Below, piece by piece: positions 34,387 through 45,925 of a DNA stretch of 64,000 bases. A program made the position numbers and the translations under genes. The stretch lies in NCBI GenBank assembly GCA_026018925.1, contig JAKSZU010000002.1, forward strand, positions 16,210,162-16,274,161, written 5' to 3'. The notes beneath the pieces are model-generated. The model had not been told where the DNA came from, did no database searches, and saw nothing but the letters and a program-made list of their open reading frames with translations. The DNA is from Tupaia tana. Its lineage: Eukaryota > Chordata > Mammalia > Scandentia > Tupaiidae. Position 1 is the first letter of the stretch. Each line of letters starts with the position of its first letter.

Positions 34387-34431
34387 GGAGAAGGGACCAC
34401 TTTGCCTACTCCAGCTACCGCACCTCCGAAG
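34387..34431 (+). CDS. AFDN: AFDN exon 9: small exon at the front of the FHA region
   Basis: A 45-nt exon between TCCCAG and GTAACC. With the carried base it reads GRRDHFAYSSYRTSE, with one base left for exon 10. It covers about residues 393-407. The human segment as I recall it is GRRNHFAYYNYHTYE, so about five of fifteen residues differ, more than in neighbouring exons. Phase 1 at both ends fits exons 8 and 10 exactly. Skipping it would keep frame and remove 15 residues. Confidence 0.93.
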
Positions 34432-36845
34432 GTAACCCATGCTTCCTCCTACTTCCTTACTCACGCGAGCGCGGGCTTCGTGGTGGAGCGGGCCCGCTCG
34501 GGGCTGGTGCGTGAGTGCGAGCACGGTCGCTTTTAAGAAACGGAACGTGCTTTCCTTCACTCGTACCTACTAAGTGTTCCGCACTCACAATTCCTTGCAT
34601 GTACTGGGAGCATGCTTCGAGTCTCACTGATGTTTTCCCGAGTTTACCCAGTTCTCCCTGGGAGCCCCGAAGGTTCCGGCAGAACCGGCTCCACGCACCG
34701 ATGTGCTGCAGAGACTGCAGGGCCCTGTCCTGGTGGGGGTGCTCTGCGTGTGCCTCACTGCGAGCCCAGGGGTGGTGGTCTGTGCTGGAAGGACAGCACG
34801 TCGGCCGGGATGGACGACTGGGACCGCGCTGAGCTAAGGGAGGGCGTCCAGGCTGGAGCTGTAGACAGCGATGTATGTCGGGTGCCACCGTGAGAGGACA
34901 CAGCCCATCCAGTAAGGGAAGGATGGTGGGTGGCGGCACAGGGTCAGACACTGGCCCCACGTCACCCAGCTATTGCCCCGTCCCCTCCCTGCCCCACCAC
35001 AGAACTGACAGCAGTTAGCCAGTGGCTTCCATCCCTGCCGTGAAGCAGCAGAGGAGACCAGGGAAGCGCTGCTTCCTGTTCCGTGGTCGTGGAGCGAGGA
35101 GGAAGGGTCCGGAGCCGCCCTGGGTCTCGCTCTTCACACTTCCGAATCTCCAGTGTAGACAGCCGTACTGCTTCACTGGGTCACCAGAGGCCTTGCAGAA
35201 GCCTTCAGAATTCAGGACGGTTTCAGTGGGAATTTTTCTTTCCTACTAAACAGACGTAAATTTCACATTCACACATTTCCAGCCTTGTAATGAAATCACT
35301 GTTTTTCCATAGGGATTACTAGCTCATGTTGCTTCTCATGTAATTTATCTGTGCGACTCTGTGTGACTATATCCCACTGTTTTCTTCGTCTCTTCGTGCA
35401 GTTTCTGCGGTTAGCACGTTAGGTCTTTATGGATGGTTTGCTCGGCCTGTGCCCAGGTGGGCAGTGGTGCCCTGGGAGGTGCAGGCCTGCCCGTGCCGGT
35501 GCCAAGGTTAGGCAGCTCCTGGGGCAGGGGAATGCCACACCTCGGAGAAGCCCCGAGGACCACAAAGCCCCCAGCAGGCCGGGGGTAGCTGGAAAAGCAG
35601 CCGCCCCGACCCAGTGAGCAGCAGCACGGGCGGCGGGTGCCTCCGGTGAGTGGGCCACTCACCCGCCGCTCATCCGCTCCCAGGCGGGACGGGCTCCTGG
35701 TTGTTCCTGCTGGGAAACCCTGTGATTGGGACACTGGGCTGTGCACTCTAAGGTGGAGCGGGTTCAGAACTCGCACGTGGTGGTGGCTTCGTCCGCGAGA
35801 GTTCAGGCCCAGGGCAGCCGAGACTCCAGCGGTCTGCCCTGTGTCACGGTTGTGTCCCGAGTGGTGGGCCTATGACCGCTCCGCTCACGGCTCTGAGCCT
35901 GCTGACGGCGCTGTAGCCACAGCGTGCTGGTCCTGAAGGCGATGGAGGGGTCAGGACGGAGCTCGGAGACACTCCCTCCCTCGGAGACCAGGCTCCATGC
36001 ATTGGCGGCCTGGTGAGGCCACAGCGTGCGCGGTGACCTTCGTCCCCACTCACGACCCCGCCCTGGGCCCTGGGAGGCACACCTTCTCACCATCGACACT
36101 GTCTGAGCATACCCGTACTCGCCTTGCTCTGGCTGGGGCACGGCAGGCCACGTAGCCACGGCATGGGCATGAGCAGGTCTAGATGTCTCGGTAGTACGGA
36201 TTCCTCTTCCTCTTCCCCTCTGCCCCTTCCTCGTTAGAAAAACTCGAGGTATAAAGCCGCAGGGACAGCCCCTGCCCCCAGCCAGCCCCCCTGCAGGAAC
36301 CAAGCTCATTGGACATTCTGAACTCCTAATGGAGGTTACTCAGAAGACACGTACTTAAGCCTCGTCCCCAAGGATGTGATGCAGGAGGGCTGGGGCGAGC
36401 AGTGAGCACTGGGCACCTGGGAGCGTCCATCCGGGACGCAGCTGCCCCAGCCAGCACATGCTGGGTACCAGGGCGGCAGCCTCGCCCCCTGGTCAGCAGT
36501 GCAGAGGCCCTGTGCCACGCCGGCTCTCACCTGCCCGATGGCCACTCCTCGGGTCGCCGTCCGAGACCCGGACACTGGGGAGAATGCCTTCGTGTGCAGT
36601 GACGAAGCGCTGGGTTAGGGACAGTGTCAGCCCTTTCTTATAAAGAAGCTGGTGTGATCGTCTCTGTTTCGTGTCTGGGTCGTTAAATTGTGCGATGATA
36701 AGTGCGTAGGGTTCTTCGGAATGACCTGGAAACGTGTGACTCGTAGTGTTGCCTCCAGGTAACTTTGTTTCGGATATTTTTGTTTCGAATAACACAGCAA
36801 GGACATCCACTCTGCAATGGAGCTCTCTTCCTTCTCTCCTTCCAG
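34432..36845 (+). other. AFDN: AFDN intron 9
   Basis: GC-rich; I see no repeat family or gene. Acceptor TCTCTCCTTCCAG. Confidence 0.85.
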
Positions 36846-36940
36846 ATGGTTCTGACTCCAGAGATAAGCCAAAGCTCTACCGCCTTCAGCTAAGTGTCAC
36901 TGAAGTGGGGACGGAAAAGTTGGATGACAGCTCCATCCAG
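36846..36940 (+). CDS. AFDN: AFDN exon 10: FHA region
   Basis: With the carried base it reads DGSDSRDKPKLYRLQLSVTE, then VGTEKLDDSSIQ. It covers about residues 408-439. KPKLYRLQL is a core strand of the FHA-like fold. One change from human is evident (DDSS for DDNS). Donor GTACGA. It ends in phase 0. Confidence 0.98.
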
Positions 36941-37481
36941 GTACGAGCTTCCTGCTTAACTGACACATGCCAGTAGCAGCCAGTAGCACAGCGTAGGGCT
37001 GGCCCTGATGAGCAGAGGCCACAGGCTTTGTGCCCACACCGTTCTGCTCTGGGTCGCTTTGCTCTGCTCCGGTGAACAAGAGCAGACTGTGAGTTAGGCC
37101 CTGGCCGCACCTCGGGAAGCAGGGGTCTAGCAATGGCGGTTCGCCTGCGGCCTCTGACCCCTCCACGTGGCGGTTACAGTTTTTGGGTCTGCTTCAGGGT
37201 GGAAGGCGATGACCTTGCACAGGTACCTGTCGGTCTGACACCTGTGACCGGCACTCCGTAAATTCTAGTTAAAAGGTGAGCCAGGTACAGCTCCGGAGGA
37301 CCGAAGCTGGAGCTCAGCCCCTTTGAGTGAGTGGCACTTTGCAGTTGGACTCGGGCAGGCCACTCTGCTGTGCCGTTTTCCTCACGTTGAGTGATGTGGC
37401 CTCTCGATCGTCGATGTCGCTTTCAGCTCCGCCATTCTTTTAATGATCTGATAGACGGTAGCCTGACCGTATGCCTGCTTG

Positions 37482-37625
37482 CTTGTTTGTTCGTTTTTGC
37501 CTTAGGACACGTGTGCTCGTGGGAGAAAGACCCTGAGAGGGAAGGAAGGAATCACCCCTGGGGAGGACAGCTAAGCCGCAATCCCTTCTCCTCTTGGGAG
37601 TTTTGGAATGCACCTACACATGCCC
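37482..37625 (-). repeat. Old truncated SINE, antisense
   Basis: TTTTTGCCTTAGGACACGTG tail side, AGGAATCACCCCTGGGGAGG and GGAATGCACCTACACATGCC. It is broken before the head. Confidence 0.65.
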
Positions 37626-37654
37626 AGCATGGTTTTGTTGTTTTTGTTTCTGTT

Positions 37655-37920
37655 TTTAAGGTATTTTTGCTATAGGGTGCAAGCAGTCATGGAGAAAGAG
37701 AAAGTGAGCAGTCGCTCTCTGGGGGAGGTCCCTGCTTCGTTCTCCTCTCGAGATTCTGGGCATGCACACACACGTTCCCTGTGTTCCAGCACCATAACCA
37801 CCATGCCACCTGCAGACCCCCAGAGTGATTTTCAGGCCACAGTGTTGTCTGGGCTCAAACCACGGTTGGCCACGTTGAAGTCCGGCACCTTAACCACCAT
37901 GCCACGCCTCCGGCTCCCCC
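37655..37920 (-). repeat. Old SINE copies, antisense, possibly two heads
   Basis: TTTTTGCTATAGGGTGCAAG tail side, then two successive head remnants, CATAACCACCATGCCACCTG and CTTAACCACCATGCCACGCC. Confidence 0.65.
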
Positions 37921-38217
37921 AAACCAGATGGTTTTAATGCAAAATTAAATCTGCCTGAGTCGCTGCAGCCAAAGCCAAGTCGTTATTTTGACACTACTTT
38001 GACCATGTTTGCTTTTACAGTAGGAAGAACCCTCTTTAAAGCAACAGGAAACCCAGAGCTTAGTAGACTCCTCCTTTCCTTTTGAGGGGTCTTTGCTATA
38101 GGGCGCGTGCACAGAGCTCATTAGATTACATTTGTCCAGATAGAGAACTCGGCTTCAAAACCCCGTGTGCCTGCTGCGCACCTCACCCTGGGGCCCCTGG
38201 CCTCCCTCTCTCCCCAG

Positions 38218-38480
38218 CTCTTCGGCCCAGGTGTACAGCCCCATCACTGTGACCTGGCCAACATGGACGGCGTGGTCACCGTGACGCCCAGCAGCGTGGA
38301 CGCGGAGACCTACGTGGACGGCCAGCGCATCTCGGAGACCACGATGCTGCAGAGCGGCATGAAAGTGCAGTTCGGGGCGGCGCACGTGTTCAAGTTCGTG
38401 GACCCGAGTCAGGACCACGCCCTGGCCAAGCGATCCGGGGATGGGGGCCTGATGCTCAAGGGCCCGAGGCACAAAGCTGG
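38218..38480 (+). CDS. AFDN: AFDN exon 11: FHA domain core
   Basis: It starts LFGPGVQPHHCDLANMDGVV and includes AETYVDGQRISETTMLQSGM and VQFGAAHVFKFVDPSQDHAL. It ends at RHKAG with two bases of the glycine codon, covering about residues 440-526. It holds most of the FHA fold: GPGVQPHHCDL, the NG-like turn VDGQRI, and the final strands. FHA domains usually bind phosphothreonine; whether afadin's does is not shown here. It is CpG-rich in third positions. Donor GTGAGC. Confidence 0.98.
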
Positions 38481-41400
38481 GTGAGCGCTGCAGACCCGAG
38501 GCCGGGGGTGCTGGGCTGGGCACGCTTCTCCTTTTTGTGGCTCAATTTAGAGCAGAGTCCAAGTGGGGTTGATTTTCAAGCTACAAAGACAAAGATCTTA
38601 ACTTCATCTTAAAATTTGAAGTTCTGACTGGTTTTTCAATGTTTCTTATTCAAGCTTTGTTTTTTTTTAAGACAGTACACTCCACAACACCTGCTCCTTG
38701 GTGAAAAGATCATGACTTTCTGTGTAATTAGCATGTGAATGAGGCTTTTCATATTTTATTGACCTGTTCCTGACTGACACTGACATGGATTAAGCACTTA
38801 AGGACTGGAGACACTCTAGCTCCACCTAGTGCCCCTCTGAGCACTGTACGGTGGCCTCCTGCTGAACAGGGCACCTGTCCTGATGTTTTGATAAGACTGA
38901 CTTGGGGGAAGGAGTGTGACCTACAGCCTCTTAATGGTCTTTTTTTTTTTTATGAGAGAGATTTTTACTATAGATACTCGCCAGAGAGAGAGAGAGAAAC
39001 AGTGAGAAATCACCCCCTTAGTGGGGATGGCCACACTGCAATCCCTACTTCTCTATTCTCGTCTTGGGGTTTGGGGCATGCATGCACACACGCCCGGTGT
39101 GAGTTTAAGCCACTGGGTCTAGGACTTGAACCGCGGTCAACTACATGGGAGTCCAGTGACCTAACCATTACACCATCTGTTGGGCCCATTAATGGTCGTT
39201 TTAAAAACGTACGTAAGATCGACCTGTCATAGCGGTCAGTTTGGGAGAAGTGGCTGCAGCGGCCCTTCCCCTTGTGCTCTGCAACTGCCACACCTTTGGG
39301 AACTGCCTGAGCTCCCACGTGGGCAGGTGTGTCTTCCTTGCATGATGACTGCTTATGGATCATCTGTGTACTCACTGGGCCAGGTGGGCGCTTGGAAGTT
39401 CCTGGGCGGTTTCGGGCTGGGCCTGGCCTGCTCCTTCTCAGCACAAGGCCGTTCCCAGACTTAGCAAGTGCCTTCGTGTTGGCTTCCCCAGAAGATCCAT
39501 CTCTTTCTTCTTTTGCTGTAAACTGAGCGTAGACATCAGCCTACCTTCCGTTCTGGTCCGGAACAGCCAGGGCTTGCTACTCCTCCCCTAAGGCTCTGCT
39601 TTCCACCTGCCAGGCGTTGCCCACGTCCTGCCCCTTCTGTCCTTTGTCATCGGTCACCCTCTGTGGGGAGTCACGCGTGCAGGTCTCCCTGGGCTCAGCG
39701 ACGCGGGGCGAGGAGGCACTCCGCCGACCATCACAGCCTGTGCCCCGGCAGCACCTGCAGCATCTGCTCTGCCTGAGCCTGACCTGAGCTTCGTATCCGG
39801 GTGGTCGCCGCTTACCCGGACAGCACTTGGCGGTGGTGGCTCTGTCACTGGGTATGCCCCACGCTTGGTGGCCACGCTCAGTGTGAGCGTCTGTGGGCCA
39901 GCCTTCGCTTCTCGGCCGTGTTCTTCCTGCTGGAAAAGCCTGCGGTGTCTCTGCATAGCAGAGAACGTTAAGGAGACAGTTCAGGGCACTCCGAGGACGG
40001 GTGCTGGGAAATTCTCTTTCTAGTTTTCTTTTTAGCAGAACTCGTGGAAATTGCTTAGCAGTTACACATGCCATTCCTGTGTCTTAAAGGCTAGTTTTTA
40101 ACAAGCGTTAGTTTGTCCTCTTGTCAGACTGTCACAGAGTTCTGGGTGTGGAACCTACGTGTCTCATGAAGAAACCTCAGAGTCTGCAGCTTCTTGCTGG
40201 TTACCTGCAGGCAGCCTGCTCGTGTTGGCAGGCAGTTGGGTATTTAAGGGGCTTCAGAGGGCACACTATGGACCCTGACAGTCTGCACTCAGCATCCGTC
40301 GTCATGTCACTAACGTGCTCTGAACGCTGCTCACAGTCGGGGGGCGTCCCTGTGGACTGTCCCCATAGCCAGAAAACCGGCAGAGGGGCCTGTGGTGAGG
40401 CTTGGCAGTTTGGGGGGTAAAGAGCTTTGCATGGTGGTGTGTCTGTTACTCTTGAATGGCAACTATGGACAGAACAGGGGCAGGACAGCCTGGTTGTGTC
40501 TACGTGCTGTTGGCAAGAGAAAGCCAGGGACAGTGACACTGTGTGTCACTGCGAGGTGGCAGGGGATGAGCGACGCTGTGTGTCACTGTGCGAGGTGACG
40601 GGATGAGCTGTGCTTGGTCACATCCCCAGAGACCGGAGGGCGGGGCTGCAGGCATCTCTGCTGGGCAGGCTCAGTGCCGGGTGGCGAATGTCTGATCCCA
40701 AGCACGCGCTGGTGTGTGCAGTCAGGGACGATCGGCCCTTGGTGGAAACCTGCACTTTCCCGAGTCATCACATGTGGCACTGTGCTGCGTTACAGGGAGG
40801 TTTGATGTCCTCAGCATTGAGGTAGAGGAGGGACTTATACCTGTGCTCTCACTTGAAAACCCCTCTTGAGCCTCCGTATCCCTGTATAGGGTTAGTGTAT
40901 GGATTGAACTTAGTTTCACGTTACTACGGTGCGTTGGGATTACATGGTATACTTTTTAAATATTGTACAAAAGAACTTGATTCTTCTCGATTGTCGTGGA
41001 CAGGAATTTAGGAAATCTAATCCTTGATTCATCCTTACTAGTTTTCAGCTGTTTTTAGGGCTCCTTTTTCCCCTTTGGGGCTGGGGGCCTCTGGGACCAG
41101 TAGATTGTATTCACCCCCTGTTCCAAAGAGATATTTTGCTCCAGCTTGCCAGACAGTTCAAACAGACTGTGCTTGTATTCTGAATTAATTTTTTATAGCA
41201 GTTCTGGCATTTTAAGATTTTCCAGAATCTCTTTGAAGTCGGCCACCTGCTGTGAACCCCCTGGCAGAATGGAGGCGTGTGATGCCCTGCCCACTGAGTA
41301 AACGAGCTTCGCGCAGCAGCAGGCAGATTGTGCCTATGACATCACGCCACCTTCGAACTGGAGGGCTGCTCGCCCTCGGTGCGGCTGGCTTGCTCCCCCG

Positions 41401-41653
41401 CTCGGGTTCTTGGTGTCCAGCCCGCCTCTTGTTACAGAAGCACAGTTTAAGACGTGATCCCGAGCGTGTTGAGTATACACGAGTAGGGAAAGTTCGTTAA
41501 GTCACGTGGTTTTTCTTCTGTAAGTTTATATGCTGAGAGTAAAGAGCTGCAGACACTGGGATAGTCAGCTGTGAACATTTCTTTGCTGTTGTTTGGAAAG
41601 ACTGCCTTGCTGTGTGAAAGCTACGAATTGTGTCTCCCTTCGCACCCTGACAG
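38481..41653 (+). other. AFDN: AFDN intron 11
   Basis: It holds one antisense long SINE (38938-39187). 38481-38935 and 39190-41650 show no recognised gene or repeat. Acceptor CACCCTGACAG. Confidence 0.88.
38938..39187 (-). repeat. Long tRNA-derived SINE, antisense, with target duplication
   Basis: TTTTTACTATAGATACTCGC tail side, GGACTTGAACCGCGGTCAAC and head CACCATCTGTTGGGCCC. TTAATGGTC occurs on both sides. Confidence 0.9.
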
Positions 41654-41723
41654 GATTGTTCAGGAGACGACGTTCGACTTAGGAGGAGACATTCACAGCG
41701 GGACAGCATTGCCCACGAGCAAG
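41654..41723 (+). CDS. AFDN: AFDN exon 12: linker after FHA
   Basis: With two bases from exon 11 it reads GIVQETTFDLGGDIHSGTAL and ends PTSK. It covers about residues 527-550. It is identical to human as I recall it. Acceptor CTGACAG, donor GTGGGT. It ends in phase 0. Confidence 0.98.
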
Positions 41724-43608
41724 GTGGGTGACGCCACCCCTCGCAGGGCGCCATGGCAGCTATTCTGATGTAGCGTCCCCACCTCCCGTCACGCGGACGC
41801 CCGGCCTCAGCTGTGGGCAGAGTCACAGAGTGGCATTGCTCCTGAGGCCAGGGCGCTGTGCCTTCTCTTGCGAGTGGCATGTGTGTGTGTCCTGGGCTCC
41901 CCCGTGGTCACATTGTCCCCAAGGTCACAAGTGTGGGGCCCCTCCTCCACCAGCTTCTCCTTTCTGTCCCACACGGTCGCTGTCTCCTACTGGCGAGGAC
42001 CCCACCCCGGCAGCGCGGGCCCACAGTGACCCACATGTCCATGCTGAGCAGTCCGGGCCCTGCCCTGCTGCCTGTGGGTCTCTCGATGGCCTCATCCCAG
42101 CAGGCCACCGTGCCCGGACCGCGCTGGCGTAGCTGGGCCTCATCCCGGCAGGCCACCGTGCCCGGACCGCGCTGGCGTAGCTGGGCCTCATCCCGGCAGG
42201 CCACCGTGCCCGGACCGCGCTGGCGTAGCTGGGCCTCATCCCGGCAGGCCACCGTGCCCGGACCGCGCTGGCGTAGCTGGGCCTCATCCCGGCAGGCCAC
42301 CGTGCCCGGACCGCGCTGGCGTAGCTGGGCCTCATCCCGGCAGGCCACCGTGCCCGGACCGCGCTGGCGTAGCTGGGCCTCATCCCGGCAGGCCACCGTG
42401 CCCGGACCGCGCTGGCGTAGCTGGGCCTCATCCCGGCAGGCCACCGTGCCCGGACCGCGCTGGCGTAGCTGGGCCTCATCCCGGCAGGCCACCGTGCCCG
42501 GACCGCGCTGGCGTAGCTGGGCCTCATCCCGGCAGGCCACCGTGCCCGGACTGCGCTGGCGTAGCTGGGCCTCATCCCGGCAGGCCACCGTGCCCGGACC
42601 GCGCTGGCGTAGCTGGGCCCTCTCAGGGCCTGTGCAGCGTTTTTGCCCATCGGGTGGCCCCGAGTCTTAGTCCTGTGGTCCCAAGACCCCAGAAATCCAG
42701 GCCTTCCCGAGGACAGCCGACAGCATGCAGCAGTGGCGCCTTCACCTCCCCAGCCTGCAGTCGAGGCTCAGCCCGGAGTCGGGATGGCTGAGGTGTGGCA
42801 CTTGGGCGTCCTGTGGGAGAGCTAGGCCTCCCCCCGTTTCCCACACCTGTTCACGGTGCGGCTTCCTGACACCGTGCCTTTCCTCGGCCCTCATGGCCTC
42901 CTGCCTGCTGTGGGCACCAGGGAAGCCCTGGCTGCCAGATCCAGCCCTGGCCATGTGCCTGTCCCGGCAGGTGTGACCAGGCCCCTGCTGCTCCACGCAC
43001 TTCTCTCCTGGGCTTCTAGGGCGTCGGTCCTCTGAGTCTCCCCTCCTCAGTCCTCTCCGGCTTGACCTGCCGGGTGTAGACAGCCGAGGATGCAGACCCG
43101 GAGCGACCTCTCCTCTTTCTGCGTGTCCCCTGGGTGGCCTCACAGTGGCCTGATGACACGTGTCCCCTCACTGTGTGCCATGCACCCTCGGCCCCGTCCC
43201 CCAGACACGCATCTCCAGGTCTCGTGCGACACCTCCCCTTGGGTGTGTGACACACGGTTCAGACTCCACTTAACTAAGCCGAGTCGGCGTGCCCTTCCTC
43301 TTCCCAAGCTCAGTGTGTAATGCCACTGTCCACAGCGTCCTCGCTTCCTGTCCCTGCGGCCACCAGGTTCTGTCTGCTCTGCCTCTGGAGGTGGGGACCC
43401 AGCTCACTGTCATCACTGCCCCTCCTGTGACATGTTTCACGCCAGCCCCAGGTTTTGCAGTTGCAGGAGCCCGTGTGCTTATTACCGTCCAGTGCCAGTG
43501 CTTCTGGGCACGCCGCGGGGTCACCGCGGTCTCCCATGGCCGCCTGGGCTCTGCTGCCTGGGCGGGTGGTGCGTGCTCTGAGCGCCCTGTGCTTCCCTTC
43601 CCGGACAG
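41724..43608 (+). other. AFDN: AFDN intron 12
   Basis: Its main content is the 48-bp minisatellite (42087-42619). 42620-43600 is GC-rich with nothing recognised. Acceptor CCCGGACAG. Confidence 0.9.
42087..42619 (+). repeat. Minisatellite, 48-bp unit, 11 nearly perfect copies
   Basis: The unit begins GGGCCTCATCCCGGCAGGCC and continues ACCGTGCCCGGACCGCGCTG GCGTAGCT. Period is exactly 48, from 42104 to 42584 for the same internal landmark. Only the first copy (CCCAGC for CCCGGC) and the tenth (GGACTGCG for GGACCGCG) differ visibly. Because 48 is 16 codons, repeated 16-residue frames appear open on both strands. They lack any splice context and are not coding. Confidence 0.97.
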
Positions 43609-43727
43609 AGCACTGCCAGGCTGGACGGCGACCACGTCTCCTCCGCCGCCAGCACCACAGAGCGGGGGATGGTGAAGCCGGCGAGCAGAGCCGAGCAGCA
43701 GCAGGACGGTCGCAGGCAGGAGAGCAG
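43609..43727 (+). CDS. AFDN: AFDN exon 13: serine- and glutamine-rich linker
   Basis: It reads STARLDGDHVSSAASTTERG, then MVKPASRAEQQQDGRRQES plus two bases. It covers about residues 551-589. The exon keeps the human layout (STTRLDSDRVSSASS, then TAERGMVKP, as recalled) but is the most changed coding segment in the window, as expected for a disordered linker between FHA and DIL. Acceptor GGACAG, donor GTGGGC. Confidence 0.94.
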
Positions 43728-44199
43728 GTGGGCCGCATGTTCTCACCCTCGGCGGGCTGGGGGCGCGGAGCTGCATCTGGTCAGGGACGGTGCTGAGCGC
43801 GGTTCCTTTTCCTTCCCCCTTTCCCGTGACACTGTGTGCCTCTCCCTCCTGCCGGGGAGCCCTGAAGAAGGGGGCACGTTGAAGTTGAGAGGTTGCTGCT
43901 CTGAGAAAACATAGGGAAGAGTGGTTTTTGTAGGGTTTTAATATTTGATTGGTTCCAATCACCTGAGCATTGGTAGAAATCCCCACGTTTAAAAATAACT
44001 GAGTGAAAGTGGTTTTGAGAGTTTTAAGGGCCATGGAGTGCCACGTGGGCCTCTCCTGGCCTCAGTGGGCCGTGGCTGTCTGCCTGCCGAGAGAGGCAGA
44101 GTTAGGGTTTTCTTCTGGCCCTGTTCTGGCCTTGCTTTCTGGGGCAGAATATCCCCTCCTTTACGATTTCTTCCTTATGCTTGTTAGTATGTTTCATCT

Positions 44200-44461
44200 T
44201 TTTTTGGGGGGGGGGAGGTTTTTGCTATGTGGTGCGTGCGCTCGCCAGAAAGACTGAGCGAGACAGAGAGACAGAAAACGAGAAGTCACCCCCCCCCGGG
44301 GGGGTGGCCACACCGCAATCCCTTCTCCTCCGTTCTTTTAGGATCCTGAGCATGCACGCACACGCGCCCGGCGTGTGTTTAAGCCACCAGGTCCAGGACT
44401 TGAATCGCAGGCCACTACATTGGAGTCCAGCGACATAGTCATTACGCTAACTGCTGGTTCC
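44200..44461 (-). repeat. Long tRNA-derived SINE, antisense
   Basis: A T run then a G run, TTTTTGCTATGTGGTGCGTG, GGACTTGAATCGCAGGCCAC and head GCTAACTGCTGGTTCC. The flanks share a TGT--CATCTT motif. Confidence 0.9.
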
Positions 44462-45399
44462 AATATGTGTCATCTTAATAAAACAGAACCATTTCCTTAC
44501 GGTGACCCCCGAAGTTACCTGAGTACTGAAGGGCGACCTGGGCCCTCGGGCGTGGGGCTCTCGGCAACAGGTGCGCCTATGTATGCCCTGCTCGAGCCGC
44601 GTTCCTGGACTGCAGCCCATGCTTGCAGCTTTCACGGTGTCCTTGCTGGCAGCCTTGGGCCTGCAGCGTGTCTCCTCCATGACTCCCTACAGATCCAGTG
44701 CCTGGGATGGGTCACTGGCCGGGGACTTGGCCAGGGCACCTGCCAGTCCTTGGGAGGAAGTTCTTACTCCCCGCTGACCAGCAGAGGGCGCTGTGTCCGT
44801 GCTCGGCCCAGGACGATGCTACTGCTTCTCCCAGATGTTAAATGTGCAGGTTCCCCAGGGAGCCCGGTGTTGCCTCTGTAAGCTGTGGTAGCCGTGCGAG
44901 CTTTTCAGCTCTGTTTGGGGGCCTTGTGGGCACGGAGCTGCAGAAGCAGCAGTCCAGGGGGTCGGGAGGCCCCTCCAGGCCCTGGTAAGGCGCCATCTCG
45001 TTCCTAAGCCATAAATAGGGGCCGAGTTCGGGTGTGGGAGGGGAAGGCGGCCGTGACGGGTCTCTGTCCACAAGAGCAGAGGTGCGTGCAGAGGTACAGT
45101 CCGTGGTCCCCGCAGTTTCAGGGCAGTCGCGGCTACTCGTGTGTGGGAAAGGAGGTGCTCCCCTGCCAGGTGAGGTCCCGTCATCCCCGCCCTTTATTTC
45201 CAGTCGAGTTTGCAGGAAGGTGAAGCTCATCTTCCTGGGCTTACACTGTCAGTCTCACTCGTCTCATTCTCCCGAAGACAGTTTCAAAGCATTCATCTCT
45301 CTGAAGTTTAACTAAGCCGCTGCAGATATTGAAGGGTTAACGAAGCTAGCCCCTTATGTGTTTGTTCAATTGTTGTTTTGGTAATGCTTTTGGAATTAT

Positions 45400-45566
45400 T
45401 TTTATTTAACTATTTTATTTATTTACTTATTTTAATTTGACCAAAGAGGGACAGAGCGAGAACGAGAGAGAGGGAAAGAGAAAGCAAACCTCCAGGTCTG
45501 GGACTGGAGCCACAGTGGGTCATGTGGGAGTCCAGCACCCTTAACTACCACGCCACCTGCCGGCTG
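45400..45566 (-). repeat. Short-type tRNA-derived SINE, antisense
   Basis: ACTATTTTATTTATTTACTT tail, AATTTGACCAAAGAGGGACA, CTCCAGGTCTGGGACTGGAG and head remnant CACGCCACCTGCCGGC. Confidence 0.85.
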
Positions 45567-45789
45567 GTGAATCTTATACTCACAGAAAATATTGTTGGTA
45601 GCAAACTAGTTTAATATTATATTAAGCGGCTGGTTATTTTGATCGCATGTCTAAGTGAAAGAGTATTTATTTAAACTGAGCAATAGTCATTGGGAAAAGT
45701 GTACATTTATTATGATAAGGAGGACCAACCTAGATTTGTAGTTATTTGCCTTACACATTTTAGAAAGGGTGCCCTTGGGTGCCACCCTA

Positions 45790-45925
45790 CCGGTGGGTAA
45801 CCTGATGGATAAGGTGCTAGATTCCCATGTGGGCAACCTCAGTTCTAGTCCCAGACCTGTCAGCTTGTTTTCTCACTTTCCCTCCCCTCTCTCTCTGGAC
45901 AGATGAAATAATAATGACAAATAAA
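45790..45925 (+). repeat. Short-type tRNA-derived SINE, sense
   Basis: A decayed head, AAGGTGCTAGATTCCCATGT, TCTAGTCCCAGACCTGTCAG, then CTCTCTGGACAGATGAAATA. Confidence 0.75.

Larger units (their letters stand above)
36941..38217 (+). other. AFDN: AFDN intron 10
   Basis: It holds two old antisense SINE copies (37482-37920) and a tail-like GGGGTCTTTGCTATAGGGCG near 38086. 36941-37480 shows nothing. Acceptor CTCTCCCCAG. Confidence 0.88.

Noticed and set aside
41858..42670. Repetitive 16-residue protein frames on both strands
   Set aside because: They are produced by the 48-bp period of the intron 12 minisatellite, with no start context, splice site or homology.
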